From the NCBI RefSeq assembly GCF_964340395.1, contig NC_135549.1, positions 30,042,832-30,106,831 on the forward strand: 64,000 nt of DNA, in the 5' to 3' direction. Under the pieces are notes generated by a model that was not told where the DNA came from, did not search any database, and saw only the letters and a list, made by a program, of their open reading frames with translations. A program made the position numbers and the translations under genes. The stretch is from Glandiceps talaboti. Its lineage: Eukaryota; Hemichordata; Enteropneusta; Spengelidae. Positions 47,601-58,593 of the stretch are shown one piece after another. Every line of letters starts with the position of its first letter. Position 1 is the first letter of the stretch.

Positions 47601-50600
47601 GGTATGTGGGTATGCATGCATGACATGTGTATGGAAAACATTCACTTCTTTGAATGTTGGTGATTTATTTATTTATGAGGAAAATAAATTTGTTTTGCAT
47701 TTTGTCCTATAAAGAGAGACTGTGTTGGTGACTGCAGCAGCAGGGGGAGTTGGCTTAGCAACTGTGGATATAGCTAAGAATGTCTTCAATGCTACAGTAA
47801 GTCAATATGCCATATTCTGGTCACTGAACTTCCTGCCATTTCTCAAGTAAGCACCTCAAGAGGGTGCAACAGTTTTTTGGTGTTTTTTTGTTGGGGGGGG
47901 GGGGATTTGTTTGTGGGGGGGGGGGCTAAAAGTTTGTCATGGCCATTAGTAGAATGAAACAGTGAATGAAATGTGTTTGAAAGAACTCTGAATGTTCTTA
48001 ATTGAGTACAATAGTGGATATGCATGTTTTGATTACTGGTAGTGGCTAATAACATTGTATTGTAGGTACAACACAACCAGAATGGGTTGTAATGTGTCTT
48101 TATGCTACAGTACTTCACTATTCTGCCACCAAATGTTTTTGAACAGCACTCCTAGTGGCCAAACCATAAAATCTTTTATTTTTTCCTATAACTGGACTAT
48201 GGTATATTGTAGTATCATTGGATATCATTGTGTGTAAACATTTTATTTGAATGTCAATGTGTTTACAGCAATCATCAATGCAACTATTATATTTGAACTT
48301 CAGTACATTTTTAGGGAACATATTTTATCAGAAATTCAGCCACACACATATGAACTATTGTCTAACAAAGTACGTCCCAAGTCCTGACAAATCTGGGGAT
48401 GGGGCATACTCCTATTGGAAGGTGAAGGAGGATGTGCCAAATGGCTAACTTTTCTGTATAATATTCACCAAGACATAGGGTTGATAATGATGTGTACCTA
48501 TTCCAGGCCATGCTTGTATGCAATCCTCAAGTTAAAGGTAGTGAATGCCTGACTTGGCATTTTGAAGGAAGTTTGTCACTCTCAGCTTCTAATGACCTCA
48601 AGAAGTCATTAAGTTAATGAGTTCCTATTTTACAAAAAAAAATCAACCTTCAAATGATTAGATATTTGTGAAGTGGACATCACACTCCTGTAACATTATA
48701 TTACATGTACAGTGTTTGGTACACCCCCTTACCCCACCCCCTTTTTCTATTCAGTTGCTTCTTAAAGTTAAGTCAACTCGTATAGCTTAGTCTTTCAGTC
48801 TTTCCTTCCCCATGTCATGAGTACTGAAGAGGAAACACTATGTAAACAACCATGACATTTTGTGCACTAATATTTTCTTTCTTTCTCACCAAAAATTGTC
48901 AGGTGATTGGTGCTGCTGGAGGACCTGAAAAGTGTGCTTTGGTGAAGAGGAAAGGTGCTGATCATGTTATTGATTATAACAAGGAAAATGTCCGGAATAG
49001 AATTCGGGAAATCACTGATGGAAAGGGAGTCAATATTGTGTGTGATCAAGTGGGAGGTGATTTATTCATTGATTGTTTAAAAAGGCAAGTTACTGATAAA
49101 GAATCAGTTGATAAATTTTGTTGTACGCACAAATTCTGATAATCATCTTGAGTGTCATGAATGCAATTTTGCAGAAACCATGGGTGTAAGTTTTTAAGTT
49201 GTATCAATAAATTACTTATTATATCTCAAAACTCGCCCCTGTCAGTGTTGCCTCGCTCTAAAGGGAACAGAGATTACCAGTCCATGTTCGTTGTTAATAT
49301 CACAGTTCTTTTAACCAACATTTACTTCTCGGCCTACAGATATGTCACTAAATTTACTTGTTTTGGTGGCATTATCACAGCAAACCGTTACATAAATTTG
49401 TCACAGTCTGGTCAATGTTGTGACAAATATGGTCAAATCTGTGTCAATTCATCAAAATAAGTTCAGTAATGTTGCAGTACTTCGTCCTTCAAAGTTATGT
49501 GAAAACAACGTAATGTGTGTTGTGTTCTTTTAATATACATTTCATCACTCATTCATAAGTCAATTATATTAAATTCATTTATTTGCTCATCAGTATTGCA
49601 AAATAAAACAATATATGTACACAAGAAGAATGAAGTCAAGCATTGATACACATATCTTGCAATGTCTAGTAAGGAGGTATACTTCAGCTAATAATTAGAC
49701 AGATTGGCAATGACCTATTTGCAGTAAATGTAGCGTGAATTTTCCCCTCAGTTGGCAAATACACAAAACTCCCCAAAAGTCACAGATAGAGCTACTTGGG
49801 TTTCAGCCTGTTGGAATACTTATTTTCCAAGAGCAGCATGTGAAATCATGTTAAAGATAACAAGAAGCCAGAAATCATTGGTAGTATAACACATCATATT
49901 TCACTCTTCACAGTCTTGCATGGGAAGGCAGAATAGTGGTGATAGGCTTTGCAGCAGGTACCATTCCTAAGATACCAGCCAATCTACTCCTACTCAAGAA
50001 TGCCTCAGCTGTTGGAGTTTGGTGGGGAGAACATCTCACCAAGGATCCTGGTCTCTTAAAGAAGTCTGTCAATGACACCCTTGATCAACTTTCAGATGGA
50101 AAACTCAGCCCCCATATATCTAAGACGTATCCACTTGAGAAGGTATGCATAGTCTAGAAGTGAAGATGGTGTTGTATGATGTTGAAAGAATAGTATTTCA
50201 TCCACTAGTAATTTAGTGCTGAATGTTGTGTTGATAAATTTCAACAACTACAGATAGGAAAGTATTACCAAGAGCTTTTGATTGTAACATCCAGCTTTAT
50301 TCACTTTCTGCCACTAGATGGCATAGTAACAGATGGAGACTGAATATGCTGTATTTGTTGTTGTTGAGTTTAACCGCACAAGATGATCAAAGATCATGGA
50401 TACAATGTAGTTGGTACCAGAGTTCATCTCTGTTCACAGTGATGTCCTCTGTGTCAGGACCACTTCTCAGCCCCCACCCCCCTCTCTCTCTCTAGTATTA
50501 CTATTTGTTTTTTGATTGCTTAAAAATTAGTAAATTCACAGTTGTGACTATACCAGTAGTTCCTGAAGGTTGTTCAAAATGGCCACAGACCTAGAAAGCT

Positions 50601-51662
50601 TGCAAACATGCAAAAGGACAATACAGATATAATGCAGCCAAATACCTTGTTGAGGGAAAACACTGGATTTGACAATGTTTTCCAGAATTTGACACTGAAC
50701 AGGGTAACAAAGTGTTGAGCCCTTGTGTAATTTCTGTCAGTCCTCTCTATGAAATAGAAACAACATTCACATTTTAACCCTTTACTTAGAAGCCCACTTC
50801 AGATTAGTTAGGTGTGAACTCTAGTAGTATATAGGAAAGTTGGTCGAGAACAAAAGAGTAATCCCATGTAAAACCTAATAGAGAGGTTTATATGCATATA
50901 TTTATGTGTTCTATACATGTAATGTCATAGTCATGTGATTTGAAGGCACCCACACATTCTGTATTGAACAATGCTACAACAAAAGGGCAGTCAACAAGTA
51001 ACTGTAAATACATGTTAAGTTTGTGTCCTTTTTCTTCTATTAAATATTGTAATTTTTCCTGTTAAAGTTTGGAAATGTAAAAGTAAACTAATTGTTGGGC
51101 TTTTCCTTTGGTTGCTTGCATGAAAAATATCTAAAGTATTGACAAGACTAGACAACAAAGTCATGTATTTGGCCTTCTGACCAGAAGATACCAATGCACA
51201 TGTACACATTCCCCTGGCTTTTGAGTTTGAGGTCTGAACGTGTAGGTAAACACAACTCTGTATGCATCATTACATTACGCCAGCTTGATTATTGCTGGCG
51301 TACCATGTACGAGTTCTAACACGTATCTAAACCTCTCCAATATTAATGCTTTGACCTGGGATTGAAACATAGACCTTTAAGTCCCTCCAACCTAAGGTAG
51401 GACAGAAAAGTAATACTAGTATACCGATAGTATGTATTCCAATCAAATTGAACGTGGCATTGAATGCATTGTATAATAAGACATGGTAATTTTGCCTGAA
51501 ACACATTATATGACAACTTGAAAAAGCAGTTCATGAAATTCAGAGTGCAACATTTATATTTTAACAATGGTTTTGTCTTTTTATTTCTCACAGATTAATG
51601 AAGCCTTTGACTTTGTATTAAGCCGTAAATCTACAGGGAAAGTGGTGGTGAATATAAAATAG
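41685..51662 (+). CDS. CRYZL2: Quinone oxidoreductase-like protein 2 homologue (zeta-crystallin type MDR), 9 exons, 355 aa
   Basis: Zinc-free medium-chain dehydrogenases of this family reduce quinones or enones with NADPH. Exons: 41685-41704, 44331-44581, 45437-45495, 46142-46207, 46985-47094, 47715-47796, 48903-49084, 49914-50142, 51594-51662; all join in frame. The N-terminal half gives VRIAVHSCGVNFSDILISQG and PPPFVPGSEISGEI, and the middle PEAASLPISYGTAMLAL. The cofactor fold has ETVLVTAAAGGVGLA (170-184), the family's AAxGGVG nucleotide loop. Later come SLAWEGRIVVIGFAAG and RKSTGKVVVNIK at the end, very like mouse quinone oxidoreductase-like protein 2. The start at 41685 (ACAACATGG, strong context) gives an alanine/arginine-rich presequence, MAAAAFRRSSNVLQKPRP, typical of mitochondrial import. 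An in-frame ATG at 41661 would add MQRREDNN, whose acidic residues fit a presequence less well. Intron 7 uses a GC donor. Confidence 0.92.
43838..44098 (+). repeat. Dispersed repeat with AT-rich tail, copy 2
   Basis: Same family as 17127-17402 with similar length and end (GGGAATAAATTAGTATTATTG). It lies in intron 1 of the quinone oxidoreductase gene, same strand. Confidence 0.6.
45660..45772. repeat. (CCTA)n pyrimidine-rich repeat
   Basis: CTACCTACC units with CCC variants in intron 3 of the quinone oxidoreductase gene. Confidence 0.9.
49085..49913 (+). other. GC-AG intron 7 of the quinone oxidoreductase gene
   Basis: The exon ends TTAAAAAG and the intron begins GCAAGTTACTG; the acceptor is TCTTCACAG. 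No GT nearby keeps the frame. GC donors are a known minor class and typically have a strong AAG|GCAAGT context, as here. Splicing here joins ...DCLKR with SLAWEGRIVV, which matches the family across the junction. Confidence 0.8.
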
Positions 51663-53185
51663 ACAGTGTATTTCTGTATTGGTGTTCATCAAGATACCCA
51701 CAGACTAAATCTATTAAAGGTCTCCACATTGATGTGTTTTGAACTGTTATACAAAGAAACCTTGTTTGACAAGGATTGGTTTCCGATATACAGGTGTATA
51801 TGTATATATCACTTCAATACCCAGTATTACAACTCTGTGAGGTGGTGTCTTTTATACTGGGGGGTGGGGGGGTGTCATTATCCAATAATACATTAACTGG
51901 ACTTATTTTCAAAATGATAGCACCTGAATAATTACATGACATATCTTACAGTCAAATCTACTATGAAAAATTTGGAAGTTAATTCATCGTCATCAAAGAA
52001 TGAACTGTGCCAACATTTACTGAAAATCTATGTATTCTGTAATTTTGAATATACTTAGACAACATAACACCATATAATATGAACAGTACTATATTTTTAG
52101 TACAGGCCAGTTGTATTCAATATGACATGATAGTAATGTTATAACTTGTATGTTTGTTGTAATACCTGAGGTCTATACTTCAGAATGTGCAAACAAATGA
52201 TTATTTTTGTATCTTTGACTAGTTTCGCATCTTGGCAGGCTTTCTCAAGAAGTTTGAATTAAAATACAATAAAATGTGCTTTTTTATTTGCTATTGACAA
52301 GATGGGCAAAGGGTTGAATTGTTCATCTTTAATGTGTTTCTTTATATATTAATAGACATGTCAGTTTCAAATTTTATGTTCTTGTATACTGAGCTTTGAT
52401 GAAAACCAAAAGTGTAAACCTGTATAATTCTATACTTATTCATTTACAATGAAAATTAATTGAGCTGCCAAAAACGAGAGAATGAACTCACCAGTGTTGT
52501 ACAGATAAAGAGATAGATAGGAGTCATCTATTAAACTGTCCTATGATGTATGGAGTCCAAACTCTGCACTTAATAGTGTATATTCTGAAAGATTAATTTT
52601 CACCAATTTCAGACAAATGCAAAAACATTTATGAGAGCCTTTGACTGGAACCTAAAACCTTATTCACTCACCACCACTAGAGGGCATAGTGTATATTTTA
52701 TAACAGAGGAACTACATTCAGTGGGTTCTAATTTTTGCTCTTGAACTCCACTCACTACAAGAATACTTGGATATGTTATCAATGATATTTACAGTATCTG
52801 TAATAAGACTTGTGTGGCCATTCCCGTTTTCCACTATGATTGATTTTCATTGTACCAGATTTTGAAAATATCTTTCAATCAGAATTTGAGTTCACGAATA
52901 TCATTTTTCATCAAAACTTTCTTCCTCGTCTTCCACTGAATATGTTTACATGAGATAGGCATGTACAATAAGTTTGGAAAAAATAAATAAAGATTAGAAA
53001 GAAATATTTGAAAACATTCCTGACTCAAGAATTTGGTCTTTGGAGCTGTGTGGAGAATGTTGTATTTGATGTGTACCAAATATGTGTGTTGATTCCAGCA
53101 TATTGCAATGGTGCTGAGGATATTGTAGTACATGCAACTGAAAATGTAAGGCCATGCTTTTATCACAACGGAAGCACTCCACTGA
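51663..53185. other. Quinone oxidoreductase 3' UTR and intergenic, no further gene
   Basis: The first 600 bp is probably 3' UTR. After the AATAAA at 52268 the sequence is AT-rich with no exon-like open frame on either strand. Confidence 0.5.
52268..52273 (+). promoter_or_regulatory. Candidate poly(A) signal AATAAA of the quinone oxidoreductase gene
   Basis: AATAAA lies about 605 bp after the stop codon and is followed by a T/G-rich stretch (GTGCTTTTTTATTTGC). It would give a 3' UTR of about 630 bases. An ATTAAA at about 51713 is an earlier, weaker alternative. Confidence 0.35.
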
Positions 53186-54673
53186 TTATGAGTCACTATA
53201 CCTTTGCCTTGGTTGCTAGGGATTTCATTTTTAGTCAATACCATTACCAAGTTAGCTAGGGATTTCATTTTGAGTCACTATACCATTACCAAGTTTGCTA
53301 GGGATTTCATTATGAGTCACTATACCATTACCTTGGTTGCTAGGGATTTCATTTTGAGTCACTATACCATTACCAAGTTTGCTAGGGATTTCATTATGAG
53401 TCACTATACCATTACCAAGTTTGCTAGGGATTTCATTATGAGTCACTATACCATTACCAAGGTTGCTAGGGATTTCATTTTGAGTCACTATACCATTACC
53501 AAGTTTGCTAGGGATTTCATTTTGAGTCAATACCATTACCAAGGTTGCTAGGGATTTCATTATGAGTCACTATACCATTACCAAGTTTGCTAGGGATTTC
53601 ATTTTGAGTCAATACCATTACCAAGGTTGCTAGGGATTTCATTATGAGTCACTATACCATTACCAAGTTTGCTAGGGATTTCATTATGAGTCACTATACC
53701 ATTACCAAGTTTGCTAGGGATTTCATTTTGAGTCAATACCATTACCAAGGTTGCTAGGGATTTCATTATGAGTCACTATACCATTACCAAGGTTGCTAGG
53801 GATTTCATTTTGAGTCACTATACCATTACCTTGGTTGCTTAGGATTTCATTATGAGTCAATACCATTACCAAGGTTGCTAGGGATTTCATTATGAGTCAC
53901 TATACTATTACCAAGGTTGCTAGGGATTTCATTATGAGTCACTATACCATTACCAAGGTTGCTAGGGATTTCATTATGAGTCACTATACCATTACCAAGG
54001 TTGCTAGGGATTTCATTATGAGTCACTATACCATTACCAAGGTTGCTAGGGATTTCATTTTGAGTCCGTATACCATTACCAAGTTTGCTAGGGATTTCAT
54101 TTTGAGTCACTATACCATTACCAAGGTTGCTAGGGATTTCATTTTGAGTCACTATACCATTACCAAGGTTGCTAGGGATTTCATTTTGAGTCAATACTAT
54201 TACCAAGGTTGCTAGGGATTTCATTATGAGTCAATACTATTACCAAGTTTGCTAGGGATTTCATTATGAGTCACTATACCATTACCAAGTTTGCTAGGGA
54301 TTTCATTTTGAGTCACTATACCTTTACCAAGGTTGCTAGGGATTTCATTTTGAGTCAATACCATTACCAAGGTTGCTAGGGATTTCATTTTGAGTCAATA
54401 CCATTACCTAGGTTGCTAGGGATTTCATTATGAGTCACTATACCATTACCAAGGTTGCTAGGGATTTCATTTTGAGTCAATACCATTACCAAGGTTGCTA
54501 GGGATTTCATTTTGAGTCAATACCATTACCAAGGTTGCTAGGGATTTCATTTTGAGTCACAATACCATTACCAAGGTTGCTAGGGATTTCATTTTGAGTC
54601 AATACCATTACCAAGGTTGCTAGGGATTTCATTTTGAGTCACTATACCATTACCAAGTTTGCTAGGGATTTCA
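53186..54673. repeat. Minisatellite of 42/40 bp units, about 36 copies, TGAGTCA in almost every unit
   Basis: The unit consists of GGTTGCTAGGGATTTCATT, then A or T variants, then TGAGTCA, then CTATACCATTACCAA. The 40 bp form lacks two bases (GAGTCAATACC in place of GAGTCACTATACC). Variants at two positions (TTATG/TTTTG and AAGG/AAGT) are mixed along the array. TGAGTCA is the AP-1/bZIP consensus. The array is intergenic, between the 3' ends of the convergent quinone oxidoreductase gene and paralogue A. Open frames on both strands are by-products of the repeat. Confidence 0.95.
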
Positions 54674-55338
54674 GAAATTCAAATTGATTTTGCCCATATT
54701 ATTTGTTCTGGCCTAAAACTCCTTAGTTACGGTGTTGCTATTTATAATATCATAATATTTGCTACAGATTATGCTTTGTTGGAGTTTTGGAATATTTGTA
54801 CACCTTAAGGGAAGTCCAAGTGAGGCTTTTTAAAAAAAACTTTAGCTAACCATCTTTTGCTTAGGAGAGCCAGAAAAATCGTTTCATCTACCCAACTCGT
54901 GCAAGGATGGTAAAATTTGACAGATCTGGTTCAGATTCTACAACAGGTCTCTTCTATGTCAGATTTGCCAAATTCTTCTACCTCCACTTTAGACAGGATA
55001 TGTACAACATGGCTGGTGAAAATAATATCCTTAGCTTAGTTAGCATGAGAGCATGATCAAACAAACTCAGCCTCACTTATCCCCTTTACCGAAGTTTACA
55101 ATTAGGCGATGTTACACTCAGAAACGTCTCAAAGAAATTAAGTAGATTAAGTATACCATCCACATTAATAAGACAAGACAACAAGTCATTTATAGCAAAT
55201 ACGTTATATATTATCTTTCTTATAAATAATATCCCATATCATTATCAAAAATGAGTTAACGTAATAAAATGAAATACAATAAAATGAAGAATATTCTGAA
55301 AATTCTTAAAAGTTAAATGTTGGTGAAATTCTTTTTAA

Positions 55339-58300
55339 TTAGTGTTTGAAATGAGCCTTGACAGAGGCGACTGCACTCCTGGCTCTATTGACAACTCTCC
55401 TGAACAAACCCCTACAAAGAAAACATACAATTCACAGGGTGAGTAAAAGGTAAAGAAAAGAAAACGATTTGTGAAAAGTTGAATTTCGAGAAGGGACTGT
55501 TCTAGTTTGTTCTAAATCCTTGTATATGTTGTATATCTAGTGTCAAGAATAGTCGAATTTACACCCGTAAAATGTCATTCTCGCAAGCTAGACCACATAT
55601 ATACAATGTATGTCTGCTGAAGCAACGAACTAAGTAGTACGGTTATGTTTTGGACAGTGCCCTGAAGAGGCATGTGGTTACGACGTTGGTAAAACGTTTG
55701 GTACAATACCAGTAACCCCCCCCCCCCCCCCACACACACACACTTTATCTTTGATAATCAAGTTTAAATATCGTATTTAGGTCGATGTTCTCAGTTTACC
55801 AATATATATTAATTTTGTCAGTCTAACATTTTATATCGAAAAACTATACAATTCACAGCTTCAGACTCGTGCAAACTAATTATCAGATGTAGTCGTACGA
55901 AATAACGAGTTGAATGTTCGATCCAAAGATGTCAAACACCAATATAAAAAAACAATGGGCAATATTAAAATTAGTAAAATATTTTATCATCCGAAGCTGT
56001 CTTTAATGTGACAATTATTGTCTATACTCACTTGTGTTGTCGGGTTTGTCGTCTTCTGATTTTAAAGCACCCATTTGTTGGTGTAAAGACAGTCTCGATG
56101 TCATGAAACAAGTCACCGTGAATATCAGATCTAAGTCTTTTGGTGAGAGGTGTTGATGTATGAATATCACTGAAATGAACAATAGCGATAGATAAGATTA
56201 GAATAATATCACTGAAATGAACAATAGCGATAGATAAGATTAGAATAATATCACTGAAATGAACAATAGCGATAGATAAGATTAGAATAATATCACTGAA
56301 ATGAACAATAGCGATAGATAAGATTAGAATAATATCACTGAAATGAACAATAGCGATAGATAAGATTAGAATAATATCACTGAAATGAACAATAGCGATA
56401 GATAAGATTAGAATAATATCACTGATTCAATGAACAATAGCGATAGATAAGATTAGAATAATATCACTGAAATGAACAATAGCGATAGATGAGATTAGAA
56501 TAGAATAATATCACTGAAATGAACAATAGCGATAGATAAGATTAGAATGAGATCACCATTGTGTTGAATCAAGTGAAGGTAACCAGTGTGATGAAAACTA
56601 CATTTTACCACAGACAAAAGTATCCTCTATAGACAGATACTTTGGGTTTCATCAGATATCTCTTCAAAAACACACATGGTTTGAAAGACGCTTTTCAAAT
56701 TGCATTCACAAAATGCGTTCATTTCCTTTATACCATCAATAAGGCAATTTTAAGAATATCTTGTTACATAAGTATTGAAGTAAGTTCTGACGTTATCCAT
56801 GTTGCCTTCTATCCCTCCCCGTGTTGTAACATTGTGTTGCAGTCAGTGGTTGACATAGTAACCTAACGTATAGATTAGTATGTATTCTATCGTTTTCATT
56901 GGAGATATTTTAATTGTCTCGTGTACCAACCTCGATCGCATGATAAACGGAAACATTCCACTATATTAATTCTTGAATTTCAGCGAAAAGTGATCATGAG
57001 ATTTTAGACTTACTAATCGAGACTTCGCTTTCTTGGGTTGGAGCACATTGAATTTGGCAATATCGATGGACTATATGATAGAAGTGGCGTACACGGTGCT
57101 TTTATCTGACTGACTGGCGTCGTGTCACGTGGCGTGACTACAAGAGTTGATGGTGTGGATTGTAAGTAATATGGAGAGGTTGTAGACCAAGGGTTGTGGT
57201 ATTCAAATTGTAATCTGAAAGGAAAGTTTAAGTATTTTACTTTTTGCGAAATATATAGTATTTCGTAACTCTACATGTCTGAATAAGATCTGTTTGCTAT
57301 TTTGCAAAAATAATTATTTGAAGACATTCCTTGCTATTTTGCAAAAATAATTATTTGAAGACATTCCTTGCACTCACCCATCACTATACTCAGCTTCATC
57401 TGATAATGAGAAATCTGGATACGTTGTACCCCATCTTGTCATGGGGGATGCAAAGTAAATACACTGGTCATACCTACTAGGAGTCTGACCAATACTATTA
57501 TTAGACGGAGTCTGGAGACGAGAAGATAAAGGAGATATTATATTATTATACACGTCATACAACAAAAAATGACCAAGTTATAATTACTTACAGGAAATCA
57601 AAAGATTTTGTCATGTACTATACTTTAAATTCCCATGCACTAAACAAGCAAGTACATATCAGTTTTATGATATACATTTTGTACCAAATACTCACATAGT
57701 GTTCTGAGTTGTTCATGAAACTTTCTGGTTGTTCGATGGATGATTCTGGTATATATTGACATTGCTGAGAAACAGGAAAACAAATATTAACATGGACATC
57801 TGCTCAATACCAGGAAATATTAAAGAACACAAGAAATCACGTAAGATTAAAAAATGTAGGTGTTTTGTGTAAGAATTTAGATACACACATTAAGAAGTAT
57901 GCAAGACTTGAGTTGTATGCCTGTAACTTGTAGATCTGAATTGAAAATAAATATTTAACTTAGGAAACTTTGTACACCTTGATGAATTTCTATTTCCCAC
58001 ATCTTCAGTACATCTCGCAGATAGGCTAAACATTTAGTAATCGCTTATCTACAAAAGTTTTGATTGTGTTGGTATCAAAATATATTCTTCTATCTGCTTG
58101 ATAAATACTAATATCATGTGTACCAGTCTTACCAATTGTTCATATTGAGTTGTAGAAAGAACCTCACGGGGTATAATATCTGCAATTTCTGCAGCTACTC
58201 GGATAATATCTGAGAGAGAGGGATAACAAAGAGTGGAGTCTCAGTAAGATGCGATACCTACAGACCGGGACAACGCTATTTCAAATATATTGGTCAAAAT

Positions 58301-58443
58301 ATCTTTATTGCTTCACCCTGAGGGTCAAGATTCATCTTTGTAGTCACGTTACAGACAATATTTTATCACTACAAAAATGTTATTAGTTGTAAATAGATAC
58401 CCTTTAAATCACTCCTACCTTTACTCTGAATCTCTGTCACCAT
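55339..58443 (-). CDS. Uncharacterised basic, S/T-P-rich protein, tandem paralogue A (7 exons, 238 aa)
   Basis: I do not recognise this family. Exons: 58419-58443, 58133-58209, 57696-57764, 57378-57511, 57014-57214, 56032-56169, 55339-55411; all GT-AG, total 717 nt. The protein starts MVTEIQSKDIIRVAAEIADI, a likely amphipathic helix with the first exon's ATG in good context (AACATGG). The middle is low-complexity and rich in S/T-P sites (TPSR, VTPRD, SYSPS, STPLT, FTPTN). Basic clusters are PRKR (162-165), TKRLR (178-182) and KIRRRQTRQHK (205-215), followed by a basic C-terminal helix beginning GLFRRVVNRARSAVASV (216 onward). No signal peptide or membrane segment is visible in the shortest isoform. 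A nuclear, possibly kinase-regulated protein is inferred. Conservation with copy B in frame, with many third-position changes, supports coding. Exon 6 has nine tandem candidate acceptors. Confidence 0.82.
56164..56552 (-). repeat. 42 bp tandem repeat carrying a 3' splice site in every unit (9 units, paralogue A, exon 6)
   Basis: Units start at 56167, 56209, 56251, 56293, 56335, 56377, 56419, 56464 and 56511, so the period is 42 bp with one 45 bp and one 47 bp step. On the gene's strand each unit ends in a pyrimidine-rich stretch plus CATTTCAG (CATTGAATCAG in the seventh) followed by TGATATT, the first bases of exon 6. Each unit also holds AGATAAG, a GATA-type motif. Copy B has two units (61339 and 61381). 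Confidence 0.9.
57294..57367. repeat. 37 bp direct duplication in intron 4 of paralogue A
   Basis: TTGCTATTTTGCAAAAATAA then TTATTTGAAGACATTCC occurs twice in a row, ending ten bases before the exon 4 donor. Copy B has only one related GAAGACATT there. Confidence 0.85.
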
Positions 58444-58593
58444 GTTGCAATGTAACTTTTCAATTTTCTTGGTAAATTACTCGTGAAATATCGTAATAGA
58501 TACAGAAAACTTTGTCAGCAATCGTTAACTTAAGTACATCAATGAAAGAACTACCCGGCATGCATTCTGGTAAACAAAGCGTCATGGCAACAC
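58444..58593 (-). promoter_or_regulatory. Conserved upstream region of paralogue A
   Basis: About 130 bp upstream of the start codon stays nearly the same in both duplicates. It ends in a 47 bp block with no differences (58547-58593 here, 63564-63610 in copy B). Read on the gene's strand this contains GTTGCCATGACGC, an RFX X-box half-site overlapping a TGACG half-site. It also contains ACCAGAATGCATG, which resembles the ZNF143-type AATGCAT element. The block has no TATA box. It is probably core promoter or 5' UTR; the factor names are inference. Confidence 0.55.

Noticed and set aside
53204-54224. Long open frames on both strands across the minisatellite (repeating ARDFILSHYTITK on plus)
   Set aside because: They exist because 42 is a multiple of three; the 40 bp units break them, both strands are open at once, and there is no splice or start context.
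53186-56552. CRISPR-like arrays (regular 40-42 bp repeats)
   Set aside because: There are no distinct unique spacers, the repeats are head-to-tail minisatellites, and the DNA is animal nuclear sequence.
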